From Aliivibrio sp. 1S175 (GTDB lineage: Bacteria; Pseudomonadota; Gammaproteobacteria; Enterobacterales; Vibrionaceae), in assembly GCF_001690985.1 (NCBI RefSeq), contig NZ_MAJS01000079.1, forward strand, positions 124,001 through 188,000: a DNA stretch of 64,000 nucleotides, read 5' to 3'. Positions within the stretch are counted from its first letter, which is position 1; the number at the start of each line of letters is the position of its first letter. Below are positions 25,124-34,102 of the stretch, piece after piece. The notes beneath the pieces are model-generated. The model was not told where the DNA came from, searched no databases, and saw nothing but the letters and a program-made list of their open reading frames with translations. Made by a program: the position numbers and the translations under genes.

Positions 25124-26749
25124 ATGAAAGTACGTAATGTCATCATTGGATTCATGGTCGCGTCGCTAAGTGGTTGCTCAATGGGCCATCGTGATCCTGT
25201 TGAAATTAAACAGACCTTAGATAAATCAATTAATGAAAATGGAGGAGGGTTATTAACTGATCTCCCTACGTCTGTTCAAGCTGATCTCATGCCTGATTTT
25301 AGCGTTCAAAAAATTGAGATTGAAGAGCCAGTTAAGCGCTTTAGAGTAAAAGCTAATAATGTGAATGCTAAGGCTTTCTTTACTAGTTTAGTGAAAGGCA
25401 CTGAATATAGCGTGGTAATACATCCTGCGGTTTCAGGGCGAATTACTATGAATGTTAATGATGTCACATTGGATGACGTTTTATCATCAGTCGAAGATCT
25501 TTATGGCTACGAAATTATAAAATCAGGGAAAATATTACAAATTTACCCTGCGACGATCCGAACGGAGACGCTCCCGATTGATTATTTACAATTAACTCGT
25601 AAAGGGCGCTCATTAACAACAATAACTACAGGGTCGATTACAAATTCAGACAGTAATTCAAACTCTGATAATAGCTCTAATTCAACGAATAGCTCTTCAT
25701 CTACAGCAACGGGTGGCACTGAAATTGAAACCATCAGTGAAAGTGATTTTTGGAAAGAGTTAGAAAAAGCGGTTTCTGTAATGATAGGCAATGGTGAGGG
25801 TCGAAGTGTGGTGGCTTCTCCACAAGCGAGTGTGATTACGATTACGGCATCACCCGATGAATTGCGAAAAGTAAAACAGTTTTTAGGGACGTCTCATAAG
25901 CGATTACAACGACAAGTTATCTTGGAAGCTAAGCTATTAGAAGTCACATTAAGTGACGGTTACCAACAGGGTATTAATTGGTCGAACCTAAGCGCGTCAA
26001 TTGGCGGAACGGATATTACTTTTGGTCAAACGTCAGGTCTGACTAATGGTATTTTACCTGGCATGGATACGATTGGTACTCTCTTAGGCGGACAAACCAA
26101 CATTAAAATTACGGATGGTAATTTTGATGCAGTCTTGAGTTTTATGGATACTCAGGGTGACTTGAATGTACTTTCAAGCCCTCGAGTCACGGCTGCGAAT
26201 AATCAAAAAGCCGTGATCAAAGTTGGACGAGATGAATACTTTGTAACAGAGGTATCAAGCGTCACTGGTAGTGGTGATAATTCAAATGCATCCCCAGAAG
26301 TCACCTTAACGCCATTCTTCTCTGGTATTTCATTGGATGTGACACCTCAAATTGATGACAAAGGCAATGTAATGTTGCATGTACACCCATCGGTTATTGA
26401 TGTTGAAAATGAAATTAAAGAAATTGACCTTGGTGATGTTGGTGGGGTACTTCAATTACCATTAGCAAAAAGCTCAATTCGTGAATCCGATTCGGTGATC
26501 CGAGCAAAAAGTGGCGATGTAGTTGTTATTGGTGGTTTGATGAAATCACAAACCGTTGATCAAGTGTCAAAGGTTCCATTTTTAGGGGATTTACCAGCAT
26601 TAGGTCACCTATTTCGTAATGTTAGTAAGTTAACTCAAAAAACAGAATTAGTTATTCTGTTAAAACCAACGGTGGTTGGCGTGGATACATGGCAAGAAGA
26701 ATTGGAGCGATCGCGTGATTTATTACAAGAGTGGTTTCCTGACGAATAA
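25124..26749 (+). CDS. mshL: MSHA secretin MshL (outer-membrane pilus channel)
   Basis: A 541-residue secretin. It has a lipoprotein signal (lipobox LSGC at 15-18), an N-terminal STN-like domain (VKANNVNAKAFFTSLVKG, VNDVTLDDVLSSV), a Ser/Asn-rich linker at about 165-200, and a C-terminal secretin domain. The latter includes VILEAKLLEVTLSDG, LNVLSSPRVTAANNQKA, GDVVVIGGLM and KVPFLGDLPALGHLF. It forms the ring through which the pilus leaves the outer membrane. The low-complexity linker is unusual in composition but in frame. Confidence 0.93.
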   Translation: MKVRNVIIGFMVASLSGCSMGHRDPVEIKQTLDKSINENGGGLLTDLPTSVQADLMPDFSVQKIEIEEPVKRFRVKANNVNAKAFFTSLVKGTEYSVVIHPAVSGRITMNVNDVTLDDVLSSVEDLYGYEIIKSGKILQIYPATIRTETLPIDYLQLTRKGRSLTTITTGSITNSDSNSNSDNSSNSTNSSSSTATGGTEIETISESDFWKELEKAVSVMIGNGEGRSVVASPQASVITITASPDELRKVKQFLGTSHKRLQRQVILEAKLLEVTLSDGYQQGINWSNLSASIGGTDITFGQTSGLTNGILPGMDTIGTLLGGQTNIKITDGNFDAVLSFMDTQGDLNVLSSPRVTAANNQKAVIKVGRDEYFVTEVSSVTGSGDNSNASPEVTLTPFFSGISLDVTPQIDDKGNVMLHVHPSVIDVENEIKEIDLGDVGGVLQLPLAKSSIRESDSVIRAKSGDVVVIGGLMKSQTVDQVSKVPFLGDLPALGHLFRNVSKLTQKTELVILLKPTVVGVDTWQEELERSRDLLQEWFPDE

Positions 26750-26759
26750 TCGTTAAGTC

Positions 26760-27608
26760 ATGTATGAGCAACATTTTGGTTTAAAGCAACTTCCCTTTAC
26801 TTTAACCCCAAACACTTCCTTATTTCATGGATTGTTGCCTCACTATGAGGCAATTCAGATTGTGCTGTCTGCAATATCGATGGGTGAAGGGATAATTAAA
26901 GTCACAGGAGAGATAGGTACAGGAAAAACATTGGTATGTCGAATGCTCATGAGCCAGCTTCCGATTGATGTTGAACTGCTTTATTTACCTAATCCAGTGA
27001 TGAATGGGTATGAATTACGTCAAGCACTAGCAAAAGAGCTTTGGCTTGAGCAGGATGGTGATGGAATCGCGCTAACAGACCGTATTCATGAAAAACTGAT
27101 TGATTTACACGCGAAAGGAAAAGCGGTTGTTGTCTTTATTGATGAAGCACAGGCGTTGTCTGATGAAGCTTTAGAAACACTACGCCTCTTTGGTAATTTA
27201 GAAACTGATTATAGTAAATTACTGCAAATTGTTCTTTTTGGACAACCCGAGTTAGATGAAAGATTAAAGCAATATCATTTACGCCAGTTGAGACAACGAA
27301 TTACTTTTTCTGCAACGTTACGTGTATTGAATGTAAGTGAAACTGTTGCTTATATTGAATATCGAATGAATAAGTCTGGTTGTGAACATAACCTATTTAC
27401 TCTTTCTCAAATGAAAGCAATTTGGCGAGCAAGTAATGGTGTACCACGTATTATTAATCAAATATGCCATAAATCATTACTTATTTCTTTTGCTGAACAG
27501 TTAGATGTAGTGTCATCAAAATCAGTATTTAATGCGATTTTAGATACAATAGATGCGATAAAACCTAAGTATTATTTCCCCAAGTTTTGGGGCTGGAGAT
27601 CATCGTGA
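26760..27608 (+). CDS. mshM: MSHA biogenesis ATPase MshM (ExeA-like AAA protein)
   Basis: A 282-residue AAA ATPase of the ExeA/GspA type. The start YEQHFGLKQLPFTLTPN is characteristic of the family; Walker A is GEIGTGKT and Walker B is VVVFIDEAQAL. It lacks the C-terminal peptidoglycan-binding domain of ExeA. It sits between the secretin and mshN, and its stop overlaps the mshN GTG. It is thought to help assemble the secretin or platform, but its exact role is not visible. Confidence 0.9.
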   Translation: MYEQHFGLKQLPFTLTPNTSLFHGLLPHYEAIQIVLSAISMGEGIIKVTGEIGTGKTLVCRMLMSQLPIDVELLYLPNPVMNGYELRQALAKELWLEQDGDGIALTDRIHEKLIDLHAKGKAVVVFIDEAQALSDEALETLRLFGNLETDYSKLLQIVLFGQPELDERLKQYHLRQLRQRITFSATLRVLNVSETVAYIEYRMNKSGCEHNLFTLSQMKAIWRASNGVPRIINQICHKSLLISFAEQLDVVSSKSVFNAILDTIDAIKPKYYFPKFWGWRSS

Positions 27609-28708
27609 GTGCAACAAATAAAGCCTTACTCAATATCACAAAAAAAGACACTAATTTTGGGCCTAAAAATGGGCTATCTCCAGCACATGTTCCAAATATA
27701 GAATCAAGGTTTAAGGCTCCATTTTTCTTTGCCGTGGGAGTGGTTAGTTCATTGTCTCTAATTGGATGGGCTACCTTTAATCATTCACCTGAATTGGTCG
27801 CCTCAAATAATATGGAGCAATCTATTGCTTCTGGTTCTGGTGCCATTTCTACACAATCGTTACTTGCATCGACGTCACCGACACAAAAAAATGTAACAAA
27901 AGAAGTGAGTGCTATTTATACCGATACGACACTAAGTTCCTTAACCGCTCATAAAGCGATTCCAGAAAACAAACCAGAGCAACAAGCAGTACAAGCTATT
28001 AAACCAATAATAATGGCAACTAATACAGGTATAAACACACCTAAGACTAAACAGTCCTCAATTATACCGCCAACCATTCGAGACGAAGAAGCTCAAGATT
28101 TTCAAGTTGAAGAGGTAGAGTTATTGCCTTCTGACTTAGCACAAAAAAGCCGAGATGCTGCAAAAAAAGCATTAGATAGATCGGACTTTAAAGAAGCGAT
28201 TAAAGAATATTATACCGTTTTAAGATATCAATCTAGCGATGAAGAATCACGTAAAAAATTAGCCGCGTTACTTTATGGGAAACGAGAAGTACAAGAAGCG
28301 GCAGCGATATTACAGCAAGGCATTAAACTCGATCAGGATAGCGTTAGTTTACGTTTGGCATTAGCCAGCTTATTACAAAAAGAAGAGCAAATAGAGGCGG
28401 CATTGTCGGTATTAGAATATATTCCTCTGGATGCTAATGTGGATTATTTAGCGACCCGTGGTGGCTTAGCGCAAAAACTAAAATTGATGGATTTGGCAAA
28501 TGAAAGCTATCAAATGCTGATAAAGAAAGAGCCTGAAAATGGTCGTTGGTGGTTGGGTTTAGCGATTGTTTATGAAAGAGAAGCGAAAATACAGCAAGCG
28601 TACGAGGCTTATCAAACGGCGTTAATTAAGCCAGGATTGTCTCGTTCATCTTTGGTTTTTGTAAGAGATAGAATAAAACTATTAGCGACAATGGAGGGGA
28701 ATAAATAA
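27605..28708 (+). CDS. mshN: MSHA biogenesis protein MshN (TPR protein)
   Basis: A 367-residue bitopic protein. A cytoplasmic N-terminus is followed by one membrane helix (about 38-58), a Ser/Thr/Pro-rich linker, then tetratricopeptide repeats over roughly residues 185-360 (for example ALDRSDFKEAIKEYYTVLRY and WWLGLAIVYEREAKIQQAYE). The start is GTG 27605, overlapping the mshM stop, with GGAG at 27593-27596; the TTG at 27587 is less suitable. TPR proteins of this position are needed for MSHA assembly, possibly as a GspB-like partner of the ExeA-like MshM. Confidence 0.87.
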   Translation: MSATNKALLNITKKDTNFGPKNGLSPAHVPNIESRFKAPFFFAVGVVSSLSLIGWATFNHSPELVASNNMEQSIASGSGAISTQSLLASTSPTQKNVTKEVSAIYTDTTLSSLTAHKAIPENKPEQQAVQAIKPIIMATNTGINTPKTKQSSIIPPTIRDEEAQDFQVEEVELLPSDLAQKSRDAAKKALDRSDFKEAIKEYYTVLRYQSSDEESRKKLAALLYGKREVQEAAAILQQGIKLDQDSVSLRLALASLLQKEEQIEAALSVLEYIPLDANVDYLATRGGLAQKLKLMDLANESYQMLIKKEPENGRWWLGLAIVYEREAKIQQAYEAYQTALIKPGLSRSSLVFVRDRIKLLATMEGNK

Positions 28709-30432
28709 TGCGTCTTAAGTTAAGAAAAAGACTTGGTGATTTATTAGTCGAAGAAAACATTGTCACTGAAAAGCAAATTGAGCAAGCGTTACTCGCGCAG
28801 AAAAAAACAGGCCGAAAGCTGGGTGGAACCTTAATTCAATTAGGTTTCTTGTCTGAAAAACAAATGCTTACTTTTCTATCTCAACAATTAGATGTGCCTT
28901 TGGTTGATTTGAACCGAGCTGATATTGATGCTGCAGCAGTGCAATTGTTGCCCGAAGTTCATGCTCGACGATTACGAGCTTTAGTCTTGAGCCAACAAGG
29001 AAACTCGATTCGAGTTGCCATGAGTGATCCTGCCGATCTCTCAGCTCAAGAGGCGTTATTCTCTCAGCTGCAACAATATCAAATTGAAATGGTGATCGCC
29101 TCAGAAAGGCAGTTAGTAGATAGTTTTGATCGCTTTTATCGTCGAACCAAAGAAATAGCCTCTTTTGCAGAGCAGTTACAATCAGAGCATCAAGATAGCA
29201 ATGATTTTAATTTTGGAATTTCAGATAGTGATAATGACGAAGTTACTGTTGTAAAACTCATTAACTCATTATTTGAAGATGCAATTCAAGTTGGGGCGTC
29301 CGATATTCATATCGAACCCGATGATAAAGTACTACGCTTACGTCAACGTATTGATGGTGTATTGCATGAAACGCTACTCAATGAAGTGAATATCGCATCA
29401 GCTTTAGTACTTCGTTTAAAATTGATGGCAAATTTAGACATTTCAGAAAAGCGCTTACCTCAGGATGGGCGTTTTAATATTAAATCTCGCGGACAATCGG
29501 TGGATATTCGTTTATCTACTATGCCAGTACAATATGGCGAATCGGTAGTAATGCGTTTGCTTAACCAAACATCAGGGGTTCGTGAATTAGAATATTCAGG
29601 GTTACCTGAGCATCTTTTGGTACGCTTTCGTAAACAATTACGTCGTCCTTATGGCATGATCTTGGTTACTGGCCCTACTGGGTCGGGTAAAACAACGACC
29701 TTATATAGTGCATTGAGTGAGTTAAATCAGCCGAGTAAGAAAATAATTACCGCGGAAGATCCAGTTGAATACCGCTTGCCTCGAATCAATCAAGTTCAAG
29801 TGAATAGCAAGATTGATCTCACTTTCTCGAAAATTTTGAGAACTTTCTTACGTCAGGATCCAGATATAATTTTAATTGGTGAAATGCGAGATCAAGAAAC
29901 CGTAGAAATTGGATTGCGAGCAGCGCTGACAGGGCATCTAGTATTATCAACATTACATACCAATGATTCCATAGACAGTGCGTTACGTATGATGGATATG
30001 GGCGCGCCGGGTTATCTTGTTGCTAGTGCTGTTCGTGCTGTATTAGCACAACGATTAGTAAAGAAAGTGTGTCTTGAATGTTCTGGTGTAGACCCTCTGG
30101 ATGAGGCTCGTAAACAATGGGTGCAAACACGTTTTCCTAATCAAGTATCAGTGCCATTTCAACGAGGTTATGGCTGTCAAAGTTGTAATCTAACAGGCTA
30201 TCGTGGACGTATTGGTGTCTTTGAATTATTAGAATTAGATCAGCCTATGATGGATGCGTTGAGAGCGAATGATGCCGTTGGTTTTTCACAAAAAGCGCGT
30301 CAAAACCCAGAGTATAAACCACTTTTAGCATCAGCAATGGAGCTTGCTATGAATGGCATAATAAGTCTTGATGAAGTCATGGTACTAGGTGAGGGCGATA
30401 ATGCCGCGTCACATCAGCCAATCTTAATGTAG
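28708..30432 (+). CDS. mshE: MSHA extension ATPase MshE with N-terminal c-di-GMP-binding domain
   Basis: A 574-residue type II/IV secretion ATPase. Two tandem MshEN motifs, RLGDLLVEENIVTEKQIEQA (8-27) and KLGGTLIQLGFLSEKQM (37-53), match the established c-di-GMP-binding pattern. The ATPase core has Walker A GPTGSGKT (322-329), Walker B IILIGE (387-392), the Asp and His boxes, and paired CxxC zinc sites (C455/C458, C490/C493). It powers pilus extension, and c-di-GMP binding is known to be required for V. cholerae MshE. The ATG overlaps the mshN stop by one base. Confidence 0.95.
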   Translation: MRLKLRKRLGDLLVEENIVTEKQIEQALLAQKKTGRKLGGTLIQLGFLSEKQMLTFLSQQLDVPLVDLNRADIDAAAVQLLPEVHARRLRALVLSQQGNSIRVAMSDPADLSAQEALFSQLQQYQIEMVIASERQLVDSFDRFYRRTKEIASFAEQLQSEHQDSNDFNFGISDSDNDEVTVVKLINSLFEDAIQVGASDIHIEPDDKVLRLRQRIDGVLHETLLNEVNIASALVLRLKLMANLDISEKRLPQDGRFNIKSRGQSVDIRLSTMPVQYGESVVMRLLNQTSGVRELEYSGLPEHLLVRFRKQLRRPYGMILVTGPTGSGKTTTLYSALSELNQPSKKIITAEDPVEYRLPRINQVQVNSKIDLTFSKILRTFLRQDPDIILIGEMRDQETVEIGLRAALTGHLVLSTLHTNDSIDSALRMMDMGAPGYLVASAVRAVLAQRLVKKVCLECSGVDPLDEARKQWVQTRFPNQVSVPFQRGYGCQSCNLTGYRGRIGVFELLELDQPMMDALRANDAVGFSQKARQNPEYKPLLASAMELAMNGIISLDEVMVLGEGDNAASHQPILM

Positions 30433-30441
30433 GCATAAATC

Positions 30442-31668
30442 ATGGCAATATTTAAATATAACGGACGAAACCGTCGTGGTGAGAAAGTATCTGGCTCTAT
30501 CGAATCAGTCTCTCCAGAATCGGCAGCAGAACAATTGATGAATGATGGAGTGATCCCTACATCAATTAAAGCAAATAAGTTTGGTGGTAATTCAAAGGCA
30601 ACTGATTGGAAAAAGTGGTTTCAACCAACGATCCCACTTGAAGTGTTGGTTATTTTTTGTCGTCAAATGTACAGCTTAACTAAAGCTGGAGTGCCGTTGT
30701 TGCGCGCAATGAATGGTTTGGCGAAAAACAGTAATAATAAATTATTAAAAAATACGCTTGAAGAAGTGACTGCAGATCTAACTAATGGACGTAGTTTGTC
30801 GGTCTCCATGCAGCAACATCCTCATGTATTTAGTTCTTTGTTTGTTTCTATGATCCATGTTGGCGAAAATACAGGCCGCTTAGATCAAGCATTAATGCAA
30901 TTAGCTAATTATTATGAACAAGAGATGGAAACGCGCAAGCGAATTAAATCGGCAATGCGTTACCCAATATTTGTTCTTACGTTTATTTTATTAGCTATGT
31001 TTGTGTTGAATATAAAAGTGATCCCTCAATTTGCTAGTATGTTTTCTCGCTTTGGTGTTGATTTACCATTACCAACACGCATCTTAATTTCGACGTCGAG
31101 TTTCTTTGTTAATTATTGGCATTTTTTAATCGCAGGAATGGCAGCAGCTTTGTTTGCATTTCAGGCTTGGGTAAGCCAACCCAAAGGACGAGAAACGTGG
31201 GATAAGTGTCGATTACGTTTTCCTATTGTGGGAGATATTGTGACTCGCGCGCAAATGTCTCGTTTTTCAAGAACGTTTGCATTAATGCTTAAATCGGGTG
31301 TTCCACTGAATCAATCGCTTTCACTTTCTGCTGAATCGTTAGGAAATAAGTTTTTAGAAAATAGATTGCTTGAAATGAAAAGTGGCATTGAATCAGGTAC
31401 GAGTATGTCAGTCACGGCGATGCAAAGTGGTATCTTTACTCCTTTGGTTGAACAGATGATCGCGGTGGGTGAAGAAACGGGACAGATAGATGATTTGTTA
31501 TTAGAAGTTTCTGATTTTTATGATCGTGAAGTTGATTACGACTTAAAAACATTAACGGCAAGAATAGAGCCTTTATTATTACTTATCGTTTCGGGTATGG
31601 TTTTAATATTAGCATTGGGTATTTTCTTACCAATGTGGAATATGTTAGATGTCGTAAAAGGGTCATAG
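30442..31668 (+). CDS. mshG: MSHA inner-membrane platform protein MshG (PilC/GspF-like)
   Basis: A 408-residue GspF-family platform protein with two related T2SSF domains (RQMYSLTKAGVPLLRAMNGL and RTFALMLKSGVPLNQSLSLS) and three membrane segments (about 170-195, 220-240, 375-400). The N-terminus FKYNGRNRRGEKVSGSIE is typical. It couples MshE ATP hydrolysis to insertion of pilin subunits. It starts 9 nt after mshE. Confidence 0.94.
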   Translation: MAIFKYNGRNRRGEKVSGSIESVSPESAAEQLMNDGVIPTSIKANKFGGNSKATDWKKWFQPTIPLEVLVIFCRQMYSLTKAGVPLLRAMNGLAKNSNNKLLKNTLEEVTADLTNGRSLSVSMQQHPHVFSSLFVSMIHVGENTGRLDQALMQLANYYEQEMETRKRIKSAMRYPIFVLTFILLAMFVLNIKVIPQFASMFSRFGVDLPLPTRILISTSSFFVNYWHFLIAGMAAALFAFQAWVSQPKGRETWDKCRLRFPIVGDIVTRAQMSRFSRTFALMLKSGVPLNQSLSLSAESLGNKFLENRLLEMKSGIESGTSMSVTAMQSGIFTPLVEQMIAVGEETGQIDDLLLEVSDFYDREVDYDLKTLTARIEPLLLLIVSGMVLILALGIFLPMWNMLDVVKGS

Positions 31669-31670
31669 TT

Positions 31671-32120
31671 ATGTCTGCAACCCGTTTTATATGGGGCGGC
31701 CTTGTTCTTATCTTTGTGGCCATTATTTTATATCAATGGCAACAAATGGAACCTGAAGTTGAAGACGCCGCCTTACTAATGAGTAGCCGAGAAATATTGT
31801 CATCAGCGAATGAGTTTAAAAATTACTGGGTTGTAAATGGGCAGCCTAAATCAATTGTTAAAGATAATGTAGACATTACATTTACCCCATTAGGCTGGCC
31901 GATCACACTTAAGGATAATGAATTAGATTGTCAGAAGTGGTTATATATTTTGTTACCAGAAAAACAAAAAATTTATACAGATTTTATTCATGTGTCGAAA
32001 AAAAAGGCGGATATGTTACGATTCGGCTGTAAGTATAGTATGTCGAATGGTAAAGTAATTTCCGTAATGTTGGTTAATGGTGTATTTAAGGTTAACGTCG
32101 GTTTTTTGAATAATAATTAA
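31671..32120 (+). CDS. mshF: MSHA biogenesis protein MshF
   Basis: A 149-residue protein with one N-terminal membrane helix (FIWGGLVLIFVAIILYQW, about 5-22) and a periplasmic domain. It has no type IV prepilin cleavage site. ATG 31671 is chosen because it lies just after the mshG stop; the open frame continues upstream inside mshG. Identity is taken from position between mshG and mshB; the function is not established from sequence. Confidence 0.75.
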   Translation: MSATRFIWGGLVLIFVAIILYQWQQMEPEVEDAALLMSSREILSSANEFKNYWVVNGQPKSIVKDNVDITFTPLGWPITLKDNELDCQKWLYILLPEKQKIYTDFIHVSKKKADMLRFGCKYSMSNGKVISVMLVNGVFKVNVGFLNNN

Positions 32121-32208
32121 GTTGGCATTTTTTTGACGAACGCTGTGTTTTTTTATGTAAAATCCCTTACAATTCAGAAAGAAAATAGAAAGAGAGAGAA
32201 GCATTATT

Positions 32209-32772
32209 ATGAAGTACCAAAAAGGTTTCTCACTGGTTGAGCTAGTGATAGTGATAGTGGTAATAGGTTTGTTGGCTACCGTTGCACTGCCTCGATTTTT
32301 AGATGTTAGTCTTGAAGCGAAAAAAGCAAGTATTGAGGGAGTTGCTGGTGGTTATGCTACCGCTGTTCTTTCTGCAAGAGCACAATGGGAAGCAGAAGCT
32401 CGCCCGAGAACCAATGACTACAATGCAGTGAGTTACGATGGTACTGAGTTTTGGTTAACTGACCCATCAAAGGCGAATCAAACCGATTTTCGTCCCGGCT
32501 ACCCAATCTCTCCCCGTGAAGATTTAGATGGCAATGACACTGGCAGTTATCCAACAGCATTAACCGCCAAAGAATGCATATTATTGATGGAAATGTTATT
32601 ACAAAATGCACCGTACGTTACTGATGATATTAACGATAATAAAGCGAAATATTTAGCTGAAGTTGTTATTGATAATAGTCGTAATCAATGTAAATACACA
32701 CAGCAAGAGAACGAAGGTCATTTCTTTACTTATGAACCTGAATCCGGCCGTGTAGTGGTAACGCTGCAATAA
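32209..32772 (+). CDS. mshB: Minor type IV prepilin MshB
   Basis: A 187-residue prepilin with a short leader and class III cleavage site (KG^FSLVELVIVIVVIGLLAT; glycine before, glutamate at +5). A globular domain follows with two C-terminal cysteines (EAKECILL and RNQCKY). It is preceded by an 88-nt gap and a purine-rich ribosome-binding region (AAAGAGAGAGAAG), suggesting its own promoter. It is likely a minor or priming pilin of the MSHA pilus. Confidence 0.85.
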   Translation: MKYQKGFSLVELVIVIVVIGLLATVALPRFLDVSLEAKKASIEGVAGGYATAVLSARAQWEAEARPRTNDYNAVSYDGTEFWLTDPSKANQTDFRPGYPISPREDLDGNDTGSYPTALTAKECILLMEMLLQNAPYVTDDINDNKAKYLAEVVIDNSRNQCKYTQQENEGHFFTYEPESGRVVVTLQ

Positions 32773-32843
32773 TAATTTGAATAATTAATGCGTATTTAAT
32801 TTTCTAAATCGTGTTAATTGATAAATAAGATAAATCATATTTA

Positions 32844-32888
32844 TATAATTAGTTTTAACAACAACGATGGCACCATTTAAGTACCATC
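32844..32888 (+). promoter_or_regulatory. mshA upstream region: -10 candidate and leader hairpin
   Basis: In the 143-nt gap between mshB and mshA a perfect -10 TATAAT (32844-32849) follows very AT-rich DNA. The -35 is unclear (TTGATA at 32818 would need a 20-nt spacer). About 17 nt after it, GATGGCAC and GTACCATC (32866-32873 and 32881-32888, one mismatch) can form a leader hairpin upstream of the AAGAGAGAAG ribosome-binding site. Confidence 0.4.
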
Positions 32889-32915
32889 ATATTTATAATA
32901 AAAGAGAGAAGTAGC

Positions 32916-33383
32916 ATGAAAAGACAAGGTGGTTTCACACTTATTGAGTTGGTAGTTGTTATCGTTATTCTAGGTATTCTAGCAGTAACCGCAGCACCTA
33001 AATTCCTTAACCTGCAATCAGATGCGCGTAAGTCATCACTGCAAGGTCTAAAAGGCGCAATGTCAGGAGCTTCTGGTATTGTTTATGGTAAAGCGGCGAT
33101 TAATGGTGTAGAGACGGCAACTTCAGAAACAGATGTCGATGGTATTGCTACTATTTATGGTTACCCAATGGCAACGTCAGCAGGTATTGAAGCGGCTGTT
33201 GTTGGTTTGACTGCTGATTGGGATGTTGTAAGTGCCGCTAGCGTTTCTGGTGGTATTTCTTATACATTTAAAGGTCAGTCAACAACTGGTTGGACAAATG
33301 CTAGTGGTTGTTATGTTAATTATGCCCAAGCTACAACTGTATCTTCTGGTGTGACTGTTTTAGTCCGTGATGATAAATGTTAA
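32916..33383 (+). CDS. mshA: MSHA major pilin MshA
   Basis: A 155-residue type IVa prepilin with leader MKRQGG, cleavage before [20 protein letters not shown], glutamate at +5 and the [10 protein letters not shown] helix continuation. A C-terminal cysteine pair (SGCY and DDKC-end) can close the D-region. Its upstream gap, strong ribosome-binding site and own terminator fit a highly expressed major subunit. The pilus mediates surface attachment in vibrios. The protein is a candidate for PglL glycosylation, but no site can be assigned here. Confidence 0.92.
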   Translation: MKRQGGFTLIELVVVIVILGILAVTAAPKFLNLQSDARKSSLQGLKGAMSGASGIVYGKAAINGVETATSETDVDGIATIYGYPMATSAGIEAAVVGLTADWDVVSAASVSGGISYTFKGQSTTGWTNASGCYVNYAQATTVSSGVTVLVRDDKC

Positions 33384-33399
33384 TCTAAAATAATTTTCA

Positions 33400-33428
33400 A
33401 AAGCCAGCGATCTCCGCTGGCTTTTTTG
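33400..33428 (+). terminator. Intrinsic terminator after mshA
   Basis: An 8-bp stem AGCCAGCG/CGCTGGCT (33402-33409 and 33415-33422) with a 5-nt loop is followed by TTTTTG. It makes mshA a separate high-level transcript from mshC onward. Confidence 0.88.
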
Positions 33429-33437
33429 TATCTAAAA

Positions 33438-33466
33438 TTAACAAAATCTCGCTATCTCTATAAATT
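33438..33466 (+). promoter_or_regulatory. Candidate promoter for mshCDOPQ
   Basis: TTAACA (33438-33443) and TAAATT (33461-33466) are separated by 17 nt, just after the mshA terminator and 37 nt before mshC. This would let the minor pilin genes be transcribed separately from mshA. Confidence 0.5.
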
Positions 33467-33502
33467 TCGTTATCCTAGTAACAGGAGACAATAAGGTAAC
33501 GG

Positions 33503-34102
33503 ATGATGACTTTTCCCCTCGCAGTATCTCTACAAAAACAACCAATAAAAACAAAAGGTTTCACATTGGTTGAGCTGATTGTCGTGATCGTCATTCTAGC
33601 GATTATTGCTATTTATACCTCCAGTAAATACATGGGAGCGAGCCGTTTTTCTTCGGCAGCAGCGCAAGAGCAAGTTATATCAATCTTACGCCACGTTCAA
33701 ATTGCAGCAATGCAAACAAATACGTCTTATCAGAGTAATTCTTGCCGTTCAATTTTTATGGCAACGAATCAATTTGGCGTGTCTCAATCTTGTCAACAGC
33801 AAGGCATGTCTAGCGCGGCACTTTCTGATTATTCTAAAGATACGAACCAACAGCAATTAGAGCTAATTCAATTAAGCTACGATTTTAATTCAGTAAACAC
33901 GGAAGTGCTTATTTCTGGATTGTCATTTGATTTATTAGGCCGACCAAGTATTGCTACATCATCAGCGAGTTCGACATTATGCATAGACAAGGATTGTAGA
34001 ATAACGATTACAACGCCTTCTTCTAATGAGAGTCGCTCAGTCTGTATTAACCGTGAAGGGTTCATTTATCGTTCTATTCAAGATACTGGATGCCAACTAT
34101 GA
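33503..34102 (+). CDS. mshC: Minor type IV prepilin MshC
   Basis: A 199-residue prepilin with an unusually long leader of about 19 residues before KG^FTLVELIVVIVILAIIAI. The globular part has several cysteines (SCRS, QSCQQ, LCIDKDCRI, VCINREG). A pseudopilin-like minor subunit probably located at the pilus tip or initiating assembly. ATG 33503 is followed directly by a second ATG; AAGG lies at 33492-33495. Its stop overlaps the mshD start (ATGA). Confidence 0.85.
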   Translation: MMTFPLAVSLQKQPIKTKGFTLVELIVVIVILAIIAIYTSSKYMGASRFSSAAAQEQVISILRHVQIAAMQTNTSYQSNSCRSIFMATNQFGVSQSCQQQGMSSAALSDYSKDTNQQQLELIQLSYDFNSVNTEVLISGLSFDLLGRPSIATSSASSTLCIDKDCRITITTPSSNESRSVCINREGFIYRSIQDTGCQL

